64,000 bases of DNA from Micropterix aruncella (GCA_944548615.1 OX155950.1:33277170-33341169), one strand, 5' to 3'; shown: positions 53,480 to 64,000, counted from the first letter of the stretch. A program made the numbers and translations. The notes: generated by a model not told the origin, from the letters alone.

Positions 53480-53860
53480 TCCGTATAAGTGTGGCGGTTA
53501 AAGTTCCTAGTGTAAGAACCAGCAACGCCCAAAACTCTATTAGGTACTTTCTACAAAATTCTTTCAAACTCTCACAAAATTTTATTAGGTACTACTTTTA
53601 TATAGTATAATAAGGTATAATATGTATAATAGGTATAATATGTAGACTTTGAAAACTAACAGACAATTTTGCTAGAGAACTCGTCCTTCTTCGTACCGCC
53701 GCGAACGGTTTGCTCTCCTCGTACGTTTGAAGTCCCTCTTGTCAGAACCAGTAAGGCTCAAAACTCTATTGAGTTTTATTGCTAAAAACTCATAAGGGCA
53801 ACATAACTTTCGTATTGGCAAAATAGCGACATAACGTATTGGCAAAATAGCGAAAAACAC
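53480..53860. repeat. short local repeats
   Basis: AGAACCAG(C/T)AA.GC(C)CAAAACTCTATT occurs near 53513 and 53745. CTCCTCGTACGTTT(G)AA occurs near 53715 and also near 52423. CGTATTGGCAAAATAGCGA occurs twice at about 53811 and 53836. These look like pieces of one degenerate repeated sequence. Confidence 0.5.
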
Positions 53861-56115
53861 ACTTATTTATCTTTTTCTACACATGTTTTGAAATGTTCTT
53901 ATTACATTGGAAATATACAGAGATTTGACAGAAACTACATACCTACCTATTGGATAAAAACGTGTCGGCCATCATTTGAGCAAAAAAAAATATGTGTAAA
54001 GTCTATTGATGACTCAACTCTTTATATCTATTCCCTACTTTTTTCTTTCTATCTAAAAGTTAATTAAAACTATTCTAGCTTTCGATTTCGTCCCTGTGTA
54101 ACCTTTTTTTACTGAAGTAATAGTGAAGATGCAGGCGACCAAGCCGATGTGACGCGAGACGTCCGACCCCCATAATGCAACCATTACGACTGTGAAATTC
54201 GAGATTTACGGTTGCTCTAAAAAGGGCAACGCCCACAATTTTATGTTTACGGTCGTCCCTTCTTTCAAGCGCTTGTGGTAAAACGATTTATTCGTCAAGT
54301 ATTTCGCTTTCAGGGTTCAGCATTCTGACTCTGATTTGAGTCCAATCTCGTAGTTTTTAATTTACATCCCTTTTAGTTTAATAGTGTAACTGGATTTGCC
54401 AAAAAAACAAACATCACGAAAATCAAAATATGCCACATCAAGGTATGCCATATAAAACAGGGTTTTTTTATGCTACCATTCCGGCGATCCAATTAAACGG
54501 AAGAACATCCCATTTATAAAGTTCGCATGAAGCTCGCTAACATCAAGCTAAAACTATCCTAGTTTGATACTGGTTTTTTAAAACAAATCATTACAGAAAC
54601 TAATACAGATCTTAATTGGCGGGAAAATATATAGGAAGAAGTTTGATTAAACATAAACTGTACTTCGAAATGACAAAATCAACCTATTAATCCGATAAAT
54701 GGTTAAATGTCATACATTATGCCTGCAGTATATAAACAAATATATATTTTTTATCTCTATCTCAAGCTTAATTATATAATTCTGCAAATCCCATAATTGT
54801 TTTACAATAAAACCAACCCACGCACGCACAACTCACGCTACAAAATACAGAAGTATCTAAATGAAGATTACTTATCATCGTGAATGACTAAAAGTTGTAT
54901 TAGACGAATATCAATGTAAAATTGGCACTAAGTGTCAATTTGGAACTAAAATAAACGTTTTTTTTTTCAAATGAAATTTGTGTACGATATTCAATATCAG
55001 TGAGATATTTTCAACAGAATTTACATCTTTAGATTCCCGTTTTAGCATGCACACATATACGCATATTCAAAGCGAAGCCATGTCATGTTATAATTTTGCA
55101 AGATCTTGTACATACATTTAAATCGATTATTGAAAGTTGACGAAGCTACTTCACTTTACTGCTAATAGAACGCTGCTGTTAGGTTAGGTTACAGTGGCAA
55201 GGAGAAGTTAGTATCGAATAATCAATTTGCGGAGATAATTTTTTGAAATGTGTTTTGAAAAATGGATAGAAATAAACAGCATTAACAGTTTAACAAAAAC
55301 AGAGGAAAACTCAAAAGAGTTAATTATGTTGAAATCATTCGTTGCCATACCAAGGAAATTGACTGTAAGCCGCCATACTAATTGAAGGTTAAAATTAAGT
55401 TCCAGTATCCTGTCGTAACTCCTTTATCCATGGTGTTTCATTTCTGCCATCCCGGCTTAAAAACACAACGGAGAAATAAGACAATAAGGAAGGAAGTTGG
55501 CCCTTGATACAGCCACTTACCATCTATAACAATGAAGTAACGATTGTTTTCTTGCCGCATTACGGGTCTCTGTTTGCGTTTCCCGACTATAAATTCCCCT
55601 TTTTCGGCGACTTTTCCCGCTTCGCCCCGGGGATTTCCGCCCTGGTCTCATCCCCTCCTACTATTGTTTAGCCGTGCGGATCATTTAATAAAAGTTTCGC
55701 CATAACTTCCTTTTTGCGATTTTAATTTTTCACAGGGGGGGGGGGGGGGGTAAGATGTTTTTATTTCCCCGAGGGAGAGTAACTCTCAACTAAGGAGATT
55801 ATTAAGCGCGACACTTGATTACGAGATAGTATCGGCGGAGAGGCCTGACACTAATTAAACTCTCAAGGGCCGGACTTTTGTATACGCACGCAGTGATTTT
55901 TCACGACGCAATCAACTCCCTTTGTTCTTAGAGATACGTTGAATAGGTAAATGTGCCATTTGTTAACGTGGTCTTTGTTCTTACTTTATTGTGGAAAACC
56001 CATTGTACAGGAATTTAGGAAAAAACGCCAATACTATAAAACAAACACTTAAAATAAGTTGTAATTGCTATAAGTCGAGTTTAAAACATCCCTTCTCCGT
56101 CTCTGTCATCTCTAA
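53861..56115. other. no recognised gene; poly(G) at 55735-55751
   Basis: Mostly AT-rich. 55540-55900 is GC-richer and contains a G-run of about 17. The stretch is non-repetitive, with no open frame over 60 codons. Confidence 0.45.
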
Positions 56116-56117
56116 TT

Positions 56118-56204
56118 AGGTTTGGTTGTAAGAGATTGTCCTATGATAATAAACCCGCCCATCGTGAAATTTCACAATAAATAGTAGAAACAAACAAACA
56201 AACA
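56118..56204 (+). repeat. SINE 3' end fragment
   Basis: GGTTGTAAGAGATTGTCC, TATGATAATAAACCCGCCC, ATCGTGAAATTTCACAATAA, then a (CAAA)n tail. It matches the 3' end of the SINE at 21908-22178. The head with the polymerase III boxes is missing. Confidence 0.7.
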
Positions 56205-56209
56205 ATCTA

Positions 56210-57045
56210 TTCCGCCCTGCTTTAACAGTGGAGAAGTCATTCCTTATTATTAGGCCTTATGAGACGAAATAGAACTAACGATTTTATACACACGTTATTC
56301 TGTTCATTAACTTTATTTTTTCTTTTTACAAGATTGCCCAACAAAAAAGGAGTGTAATGTGTTCAGGGTTCATCTGTGTATGTTTTCCGTTTCTTTATCC
56401 CACCATAATAACTTCTAAACGCTTAAACCGATTTAAAAGTATGTGATATTGTTAGAATCGCTATATCATCCCGAGTTCAAATGTCCAAATTATAATAAAT
56501 TAACATAAATATATAGTGTCTAGGAGTCAAATTAAAGGTCTGATTGAGTACATTCCAGAAATAAAGATAAATACTTAAACCACAAATATTTCAAAAAAAA
56601 AATCATAATAAAAATAATTCTAAATATGTACAACAAACAGTTCACTTTCTGTAACGGCAGTTTCGTTTTTTAAAAGATATATTTACGTGGGTATGTTGTA
56701 AATATAGATTAAAATGTAATTATTAATTGCCAACAGAATACGAGTATGTGTTAAATTAGCGTCAAACTTTGCCATTTTCATATCAAATTGTGGACAGGTG
56801 TTGCAATTTATATAGTTTCTTAAGGCTGTTCGTAACGACTCAGTTTCATACTTATCCCATAGTAATTAGTAAATTGTTTAATTAGTAAACAAATTCGGTA
56901 AATTAGAAAAAAAACATAATTTTTGACGTTGAAAATGAAAGACGTCTGAACATTGTAATTACACGAAATTAAGTTCTCGGATAGCTTATTTTTCATACAT
57001 TTCTAAGGAAACAAATAATATTTATAACATCTGCCATGAAATATG
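56210..57045. other. no recognised feature
   Basis: AT-rich sequence without coding or clear repeats. Confidence 0.45.
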
Positions 57046-57049
57046 CCGA

Positions 57050-57830
57050 CCGAAGTCGGGCCCACCATAATGTAGTGGACTCCGGATTAGCGATCGGCTG
57101 TGGTAGGTTTAGGACAGCTATCTTGCCACATGCGAACGTTCAACTTACTATCCATTTACTCCCCCTTTAAAGCTACGCCCACTCTCAATTTGATATGCGA
57201 AAATTACGGTCGTAAATATTTTTTCTAAGACGGAGTTGATTATATTCCTGGAAAGACCAATATTTTTAAACAGGCAAAGCAGAGATTTGGCATCTGCCAC
57301 CGTGTAAAGGTGAACAGTGAAACCGTTCCGGATGATGACATTTGCGAGATCATGGTATTTATTTATTTATTTTATTTATTTAAGCAATTAAAAAAAAAAC
57401 AAATTACAATTAGAAAACATTAAATAAAATACCATTTAACTAAAACACAGCAAGAAATTAAAGTTAATTGATAAATGATGCCCTCTGTCATATGTCGCCC
57501 AACTAAGCAAAGCTTCTGCTTGGGCGGGCATTCCATAAACAGAGGGTCGTTAAATACGTACGTCGTTTAATATATAATACACTCGTGTTCTTTTGAGATA
57601 TTTCCATGGAACAGTTAATAGATACAATCTACATACAATAAGGGCTATCTTTAGAGATATAACGTAAAGAGCTATATCTGGAAGGAGAACTGTGCATCGA
57701 AGACTTTCAGGGATAATACTACTTAGAGACTAAATAAACTTCCAGAATCGAATCCAAAGCTTTCTCGATTATTGAGATAGTTTTTGTAGTGGAATGTTTT
57801 TTGTCATTAGAACCATCCCCCACTGTATTT
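57050..57830 (+). repeat. dispersed repeat D1, copy 2, carrying an insertion
   Basis: Aligns with 17740-18360 in the same orientation. Between CATTTGCGAGATCATGGTAT (ending 57360) and CTCGTGTTCTTTTGAGATAT (about 57583) there are about 220 extra bases (57361-57582) not present in copy 1. Confidence 0.62.
57361..57582 (-). mobile_element. inserted retroelement 3' end with stem-loop
   Basis: On the minus strand this ends in AAATAAATAAATAAA, the (AAAT)n tail usual for LINE or SINE copies. Inside is a nested hairpin: CCCTCTGT/ACAGAGGG outside and CGCCCAA/TTGGGCG inside (57481-57547). A stem-loop near the 3' end is the sort of structure LINE reverse transcriptases recognise; that is inferred. Confidence 0.5.
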
Positions 57831-57837
57831 AGATAGA

Positions 57838-58140
57838 GATAGATAGATAGATAGAGATTCTTTATTGCACATTAAACAAAAACATACAAAAGGCAGAGCA
57901 ACATATTTAAGAAATAATAATTATAAAATATTGATTTTGCTTACGATAATAACAGGAACCGAATGGCAAAACCTTAACTTTATGCTTATTTGATTCTGTC
58001 ACCCATCTGGGACTAGCCCTTTCTAGGTTGGACAGGGCTCTAATATTACAATACATTACTTGAAAGTTTTAGTAAAATGCTCTTAAATCTAAATTGCCTT
58101 AAAATGTGGTCCTATAAAAACGCATTTTCATTAAAATTGG
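57838..58140 (-). repeat. probable LINE 3' end with (GATA)n tail
   Basis: (TAGA)n at 57838-57862 is followed by GATTCTTTATTGCACATTA, i.e. TAATGTGCAATAAAGAATC on the minus strand: a polyadenylation-like AATAAA next to a short tandem tail. No coding part is recognised. Confidence 0.4.
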
Positions 58141-58985
58141 CACGGAATAGAAAGTTTTGGGGTCGGCACATAAACAATTTTAAAAAATGATTGATTCTTG
58201 CATACGATGTGTTTTAAGTTCAACGTCGGAACTATGTGCGAAGTGGCATGATTAAATACGTAAGTAGTAAACGCGAGAAAAAACTATTACATCTGAACAA
58301 AAAGGTGCTATATTTACCGTCACGCGATGGCCTCGTTAAAAGAAATGCTTTGCGGCTTATTACGATTATTGTAAAGAAAAGTATTTTTATTACGACCTTT
58401 TCTTTCACTCCCTCCGTTTGACGCGTTTGGTCATGGTGTAGTATAGTCCTAGTCGGCCGTCCGCGCAAAATTATTCAGTTCGCGCCGCGTCCGAAACGTT
58501 ACAATCGACAACAAATTTCAAATGTCACCCTGACGAGTCGCTTTAGTATTCCGTAATTTGACATTTTGGCACCGGGATTGGGCACCTTAATCCAGGTCGA
58601 CATTAATAAACACGGCTTAGCGCGTCCCTCGCTTCGCGGCCCTCTCATTCCGGCAGCCAGCACAGCACCCTCGAATAACCGCCCGCACCCGCGCGCGCAC
58701 TCAGCCCGTCTCTCCTGGGCATCACACTTATTACTATGCAACTTTTCATTTAACACAGATTTCCCATTAACGAACTTTGCGCTATGGTATAAGTGATAAA
58801 TTGGTTTAGTTGGGACTGTTGGCACATTATCTTAACGGGGGTAGTGGATTCGGGATGCAAAATTGTCAAATGATAGTCTTTAGACATTCTAGCGACTTAA
58901 AGAAACAAAACTATCAAAAAACAGGATTATACTTTTCTCAAAAATATCATATTCTATACTATCAATTATTATTCTTATTCTTTAT
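58141..58985. other. no recognised gene; CpG-rich patch 58400-58730
   Basis: Open frames on both strands (58232-58825) track the CpG-rich patch and have no domain. Confidence 0.4.
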
Positions 58986-58989
58986 TCTG

Positions 58990-59395
58990 TAGCCGGCGAT
59001 TGGGGAGGGGGTCGCATTCGCAGCCAATACGCTGTGGTCGGTGCGATTCACGATTCGCTTCCATTCTTGACGATTTTTACCACGTCTCGAGCATCGCTAG
59101 CCGATAATCGTTCATTTTTAAGGTCGTCTTTGATGTTATTTAGCCAGATTTTCTTCGGTGCCGATCGCTGAATTCTCTAATCTATCGGACGGTCTCGCCA
59201 AAGAAGTTTACGTGGCAAGCGATTATCGTTCATTCGGCAAACATGGGCGAACCACCGTAGTCGACGTTTTTGTACTTTTTCTTCTATCGTTGTTACTAGA
59301 TCACATCTTTCTCTAATGATTTCGTTTCGAATTCGGTCGCGGAGTGAGACACCGAGAAGCTGTCGCAAGCAACGCATTTGGAAGACTTCAGCCAT
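58990..59395 (-). pseudogene. RTE-like LINE C-terminal fragment
   Basis: Minus strand: VFQMRCLRQLLGVSLRDRIR, NEIIRERCDLVTTIEEKVQK, RRLRWFAHVCRMNDNRLPRK, LLWRDRPID, stop, then after the stop SAPKKIWLNNIKDDLKNERL, SASDARDVVK and, in another frame, RQEWKRIVNRTDH. This is the usual end of endonuclease-RT LINE proteins: MRCLR+LL..S..DR.RN..I, LRW.GH..RM...RLP+, RG+P+K.W...I..DL......DA.D+..W+. The stop after RPID and one frameshift make it dead. It is a different fragment from the one at 4325-4663. Confidence 0.75.
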
Positions 59396-59760
59396 ATTAT
59401 ACTTTAGCCAAATGTTGAAATATCTTTCTCTCTGTCAATTTAACCGCATTGATTTTTTTAAATTGTTAATAATGTAAAATAGTTTTTTTCGGTATAACAT
59501 CTAGCATTAATCATGAAGCTACTCGTCATTAGTTTGACATATTTTAAACACTTTTAAAATTGTTATTTTCCATGTAAGCGACGTTTTCCCTCAAAATTGC
59601 AGACACCAGATTGGGCCCCAGAAACTGGTCTTTAATGGCGAATATGCGTATATGCGGTATTACGGTACCATCACTGACGAACCGCGTGCAGGAGCAGTAA
59701 AAAACACCAAAGTATGACTACAGATCATAATATGAAGGAATAGGAAAGGCTTATTGGGTT
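59396..59760. other. no recognised feature
   Basis: AT-rich flank of the mariner element; no coding. Confidence 0.45.
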
Positions 59761-59763
59761 ATA

Positions 59764-60494
59764 TTGGGTCCTTACCTAAAAAGTTGCTGTTCTATACAGT
59801 CCTTTGTGTGAAAAATATATATTTGATTAATAGAAATATTGACCACTATTATCTATGCAGATTTGTCATATTTAAGGGAGTTGCTTAATTCCTCTGCTGT
59901 AACACTCTCGTGGCAATGAACGCTTTGAAGGCGTTTTTCACTGACTCTTCAAAGTTGTTTTTTTCCCTTGTAAAAATTTATCTGAATTCTGAAAACAAAA
60001 ATGAAACTCTATTGGACCAAGGTCTGGCAAGCACGGTGGGTGACCAAGAGTCTCCAGCCGCAACTCCTGCAACTTTGCGACTGTTTGCAATGAAATCTGT
60101 GGTTATACGTTGTCATGCAGAAGCAGTGGCGATGAGCGATTGACCAGTCTCGGTTATTTAATCACGAGCATCTCCATCGTTGATTGCAGTTCTTGACAGT
60201 ACACATTTACGGTAACTGTATAGCCAGACTGCAAGAAGCTGTAATAGAAAACACTGGAACAGGATCTCATATTTAAAAATAATGAAAATTTTCAACTTTA
60301 CCATGGTTGCACAAACGACAATATTTGAGCAAAAACAAACAACGGAATGATAAATAAACAGCTAATTCTTAAAAAAGAATAACATGGCTTTGAATAAACA
60401 TTTATTTGAATTTGAAATTCCAAGTCAAACCCAAGTTATCCAAGTTCAAATATGCCAGTCTGAAAAAACAGCAATTACATAGGTAAGGCCCCAA
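59764..60494 (-). mobile_element. internally deleted mariner element, 731 bp, with TIRs and TA target
   Basis: The ends are inverted repeats: TTGGGTCCTTACCTAAAAAG on the left and, in reverse, TTGGGGCCTTACCTATGTAA on the right, both continuing with TTGCTGTT. TA flanks each side (59762-59763 and 60495-60496). The minus-strand interior is the C-terminal half of a mariner transposase: SGYTVTVNVYCQELQ, PLLLHDNV, LQTVAKLQELRLETLGHPP, CLPDLGPIEFHF, FLQGKK and GIKQLP. HDN keeps the second catalytic Asp; the third acidic position (normally D in PDLAP.DYH) is Glu here. In-frame stops occur after VIK, inside the HDN.RPH block, and after LKSQ. The N-terminal DNA-binding domain and first catalytic Asp are missing. 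Mariners are normally about 1.3 kb. Confidence 0.85.
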
Positions 60495-60496
60495 TA

Positions 60497-60835
60497 TATA
60501 GCAGTGTAGTGTCACGAGCTGAAGAATAAGTATAAACATGGTAAATCAGTATCATTAGAGATCTCTGAATAACAACTAAACTTTGCTTTTATGTCATCAA
60601 TTCAACTCAATCCTCGAATCGAATAGAAGCAGTGAGAGTCTGCCAAACAAAGTCAGGCGATGTGTCACCACTCACCATGCAAAGTTCACTTTTTGAATTG
60701 TAACGCTTCGAACACCATTAGCCCCGACCCGGGGAAAAATAACATGACGGGAGCGCGAGAAACGTCCCGGGGAAAGAATAAGATAAACATTTTATAGGAG
60801 GCACTGCGAAACAGATTAAAATATTGTACGCAGAG
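60497..60835. other. no recognised gene
   Basis: Non-repetitive sequence up to the large palindrome. CCCGGGGA words near 60728-60775 are repeated locally. No coding match. Confidence 0.4.
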
Positions 60836-60837
60836 AG

Positions 60838-61806
60838 ATTGTGGCGGCACCCACGGGGGAGATAGGGAGGACCCATTCGGATTCGTCGGTTGTACGATAA
60901 TTCTTTTTATACGATTATCGCATTTGGTACATAGGATAGTCATCCGCAAGCTCTCAAGGAAAGCTTCCTAGGAATTTATAAGCGTTTTAAAAGACAAGGA
61001 ACATTTTGAGTTCCAAATCACCGAAAACAGTATCCTTTGCACTATAGAAGTCCATAATTACATGTGAGCGTATTTGATGGGATCGTTGTTCAAAAGTAAT
61101 ATTAGAGTCTTTGAATATAGCCCAGAAATCGACTTGCTCATGTTCCGTAAAGTTTAAAGATATTCAACGCACAGTCTATTTGACGAGGCTCAAGTCTTTC
61201 ATTTATTAAGTTAACTAGTTATCACATTTTTTTTGTGGTTTATCAACCAGTTTCAAATGAAAGGTTAATAAGTTCGCCTTAGGAGAAGACAAGGCTTAGT
61301 CAGGCAGCATGTTAATGCCGCCTGACTAAGCCTTCGCCTCTCCTAAGGCGATTATTTTTACCTTTCATTTAAAACTGGTTGATAAACCAGTTTCTCGAAA
61401 AATAATGATAACTAGGTAACTTAATAAATCAAATACCTGAGCCTGACATAAGACTGTGTTAAATTTTTGTACATTTTACGGGGCATGATTTTTAAAGTCT
61501 ATTTCTGCACTATATTAAATGACACTATATATAATTAGGTATATCTGAATAGCGACCCCATCCAATAAGCTCACTGCTAATTATTATGAACTTACACAGG
61601 GCAAAGTATACGGTTTTCAGTGATTTGGGACTCAAAATGTTCCTTAAGTATTTAAAACGCCTATGCATTCCTAGGAAAGTTTTCTCGAAAACTTGCGGAT
61701 AACTATTATATCTAACAAATGCGATAGACGTAAAAAAAGAATTATCGTACAAGCGGCGAATCCGAATGCGAATCATCCCTAACTTTCCCTTGGGTGCCGC
61801 CACAAT
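60838..61806. repeat. 970-bp imperfect palindrome made of LINE RT sequence
   Basis: The outer arms begin ATTGTGGCGGCACCCA on both strands and run inward through GTACGATAATTCTTTTT, ATCGCATTTG.TA, ATCCGCAAG, CCTAGGAAT and AGGAACATTTTGAGT(T/C)CC. The inner arms share TTTATTAAGTTA(A/C)CTAGTTATCA, ATCAACCAGTTT.AAATGAAAGG and CGCCTTAGGAGA, then GGCTTAGTCAGGC/GCCTGACTAAGCC at the centre (61293-61332). Arms are about 480 bp with scattered differences. Each arm reads from outside inward as a Jockey-like RT end (right arm, minus strand: YLRNILSPKSLKTVYFAL, ELIGWGRYSD). The two copies therefore point tail to tail. Confidence 0.82.
61525..61803 (-). pseudogene. LINE RT fragment in the right arm of the palindrome
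   Basis: An open 92-codon stretch: MRIRI-type N-part, then FLGMHRRFKYLRNILSPKS, LKTVYFALCKFIIISSELIG and WGRYSD. In Jockey-like RTs this block reads (Y/F)LRN.L...+.+YFAL..S+..YG++GWG.....+, before the region that contacts the C-terminal domain. The left arm (60870-61140, plus strand) has the same sequence with more stops. It is a fragment without catalytic residues. Confidence 0.55.
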
Positions 61807-62985
61807 CTGACAGCGATTTCTGAAAAAAACACTTTTAATTGATTATAATTATGGGTAGATAATCAACTAACAGTTTTTCTTCAGAAGTTTCTGTATATTG
61901 TATTATATGTGATGTATTATATGTAATGAAAATAAAAAAAAAGAAAATAATATTATTCATGTTAATTCCTATCATTCCATAGTTGTATGTACTCGTTTTT
62001 CCTCATAGGTTTAATAAATAAAAAATATATGTATTAATACACAATGTACTGTCATTATTTTAATTCTTATTTCGATTTTTCAATACACGCCGATGTTTTT
62101 TTCCTACCATATTTTCTAACGGGATCTATCCCGTATCATTTTATTCAATTGTACGATTGTTGCCGTTACGGGATGTAGCATCCCCGATGCTATCATTCCT
62201 CTCGCCGTCTCTTTCTCCCGCTCGTGGGGGACAGATAAAGAAAGCCGCCGGGCCTCAGCGACATTCCAGTAATGATTTTTTCATCCGGCAAGTAATCTGC
62301 CGTCTCCGGTCTCCAAAAGTTCACAATTGAAATTTACATTTTGCTGCGCCACCGTTCTCGTAATTTTCGACATTATTATTGTGAACTCTTCTAAGTAGGT
62401 AGGCATGTTTTGGCGAAGCGTTCTCTTGAATGATTTATTTTTAGGTCTTGGTCTGCAGGTCTAGGTTACATTGTATCTATACACTAACAACCTAATCTTT
62501 GAAAGTAGTGTGCACAGCGCAGGCATACGTTGCAATCCGCCAGCGTATATACAACTACACCATCGTCGTGGTGTGCTACAAAAGTGTATCGAGCCGTACG
62601 CACTTCGACGCAGTATTACGTCGATTACGATTAAAAGTTGTTTGTAAATAATTTCCACAAGGATAAGATCTAAAATAGGCTTTAATGGGGATGCATTTTC
62701 TCTGTCTGAATAGAATTGCTGACGGCTTTGTATCTCACAATATGGCAGCGTAATAATATGAGTTTTTATTTGTGTAAATTGAGAACTATATTACCTAGGT
62801 TCAAGATTGGCCCGATAATGTTACTTAATTTAATTTTCATTGTCATACTCTTACTTGCTAGTAATATTTATATACTGAAGTCGGTGTTATTCCTTGGACA
62901 TAAAAATATTATAGAGGATTGAGAACCAGAACCTTTTGGAGCTGTCATCTGCAACGGGCAAACCTGACAGGCTGTTATAATGATA
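61807..62985. other. no recognised gene
   Basis: AT-rich, with a GC-moderate patch at 62150-62290. Short open stretches (62461-62922) have no domain. Confidence 0.4.
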
Positions 62986-62989
62986 TAGA

Positions 62990-63292
62990 TCATTCTTTAG
63001 CCGTGAGATGATTACCCAGTGACTCAGGAACAACACAGTCGACAGTCTAGCTCCGCCAACATGCCGTAAGAAGCCGACGCCTTACCGCGATGCACTGGAA
63101 TGTGAACACAGCAGGCCAACGTCACGCCCTTACTACCAGATTTCGCCCGGATTTCTCCGTTGTAAGCAGTTATTCAGTTTGAATATTTTGCGGACTGTGA
63201 CGCCCTTTGCCCGCCATGGTCACCTGGGATCGCGGGTGGCCGACGGATCGATTGAAGGGTTGAAGATGTCAGATCTACAACTACCCTCCGCT
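62990..63292 (-). repeat. G1 family, very diverged copy
   Basis: Recognisable landmarks on the plus strand are GCCGACGCCTTACCGCGATG, CACGCCCTTACTACCA, CGCCCTTTGCCCG..ATGGTCACCTGGGATCG and GGGTGGCCGA.GG. They match the reverse complement of 25664-26268 in order. Both ends are lost. It is the oldest-looking copy. Confidence 0.6.
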
Positions 63293-63364
63293 TTCATTAG
63301 AAACGTACGTCTCCAGACCCCTCTGGTTATTTTCCAGCTGGGCATTGAACACCTAGCAAACTAG

Positions 63365-63440
63365 ATGTAACATACCTGTAATGTAACATACCTGATCACC
63401 TGATATCATACCTGATAACATACCAGTAATGTAACATACC
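63365..63440 (+). repeat. short tandem repeats, AACATACCTGTAATG type
   Basis: ATGTAACATACCTG and variants occur about five times (63367-63442). No function is apparent. Confidence 0.8.
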
Positions 63441-63479
63441 TGATCATATACATACGTTGTTTTTTCCAATTTTGTTTTG

Positions 63480-63790
63480 ATACTTCCTATTGTGTGATTA
63501 TTTTTTGTATAAAGTGCTTGATGACTATTAATATTCTTATAATAATTATCTATTTTATAAGTATACTCATGTACATGGATTCAGCTCTATTTTTTTTAAA
63601 TTTTATTTGTCTGCCGTGTAAAGCCGACTTTAGTCAACGCTATTGTCGAATTAATATTTATGCTTTAATCGTTTTATATCTACATTTAAACTGACGAATT
63701 CTAATATGCGATAATTAGCTTTAATTCATAATTCATGCTTTTATTGTATATTCTGAATAAATAAATTGAATACTGAATACTGAATACTGA
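63480..63790 (+). repeat. AT-rich stretch ending in (TGAATAC)n, possible LINE 3' end
   Basis: Ends TTCTGAATAAATAAATTG, then AATACTGAATACTGAATACT, a 7-bp tandem tail preceded by an AATAAA. No coding remnant is recognised, so the LINE assignment is weak. Confidence 0.35.
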
Positions 63791-64000
63791 GATGGTGCAC
63801 CAACTGCCCAGTTCCGCTCCGCCCAACCGCCTCTAACTGCATTACAGGATTACAGGATTACAGCCGTGGAAGAAGCTCCCAGCGGTCCTGACAGGGTAAG
63901 CTCCTCTTCGAGGAGGCCATTAAAGCCAGAACAGGAGGAATTTGTACTCCAATAATACATTCACCTCTTTTACATCAATGTTATGTTAGAAGAGCATTGT
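63791..64000. other. no recognised feature at window end
   Basis: GC-moderate sequence with a short ACAGGATT tandem near 63844-63861. GACAGGGTAAGCTCC at about 63888-63902 is a splice-donor-like string without support. The window may cut a feature here. Confidence 0.35.

Noticed and set aside
59910..60143. 77-codon plus-strand protein
   Set aside because: It is the antisense shadow of the mariner transposase remnant on the minus strand.

Overview
This window reads as nuclear DNA of an insect, most likely a moth or butterfly. It is AT-rich with short CpG-rich patches and holds no long open reading frame of an ordinary cellular gene. What can be identified is almost entirely transposable-element debris: Jockey-, CR1- and RTE-like LINE pieces, a mariner with TIRs, a Penelope-like GIY-YIG fragment, a tRNA-headed SINE with a GATAATAAACCCGCCC tail, and several repeats whose wording I remember from Lepidoptera (memory only, not searched). 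It is best described as an intergenic or large-intron region. Two spots (39269-39338 and 49780-49800) have strong splice sites on both sides and may be small exons; the host gene is not visible.

Layout. 1-8.2 kb: CR1-like and RTE-like LINE remnants, a 270-bp-period tandem array at 6718-8178, and a retro-insertion at 7785-8029 with a 14-bp target-site duplication (TSD). 8.7-16.2 kb: two copies of a 5S-rRNA-headed SINE-like element, a TTAA-flanked MITE, two adjacent foldback MITEs, and a Jockey-like LINE cut by a 1.45-kb element exactly at a TTAA. 16.8-24.2 kb: degenerate tandem repeats, a dispersed 0.7-kb repeat, a tRNA-derived SINE, and two copies of a 0.6-kb repeat, one carrying a nested insertion. 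25.6-36.8 kb: several copies of a GC-rich 0.6-0.7 kb family (called G1 here), LINE 3' ends, and a LINE C-terminal fragment. 37-52 kb: mostly unrecognised DNA with an RTE-like LINE end, a Penelope-like endonuclease piece, a tandem-repeat-bearing element and possible exons. 52-64 kb: further copies of the dispersed families, an internally deleted mariner, and a 970-bp inverted repeat made from LINE sequence.

How the parts relate. Nesting gives a relative history. The Jockey-like LINE predates the TTAA element inside it. The 20.3-kb/23.0-kb repeat predates the G1 copy inside its second copy. The 6.7-8.2 kb tandem array predates the G1 copy at 7785. The 107-bp duplication at 26250-26463 postdates the adjacent G1 insertion. 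G1 is the most abundant family, with about ten full or partial copies on both strands. It moved by a process that leaves 12-14 bp TSDs and truncates one end, so it behaves like a non-LTR retroelement although no protein is recognisable in it.

Limits: all calls were made by eye, without alignment software or databases. Clade names for short LINE pieces are the least certain part. CpG-rich unique patches are listed as unexplained sequence, not as genes.
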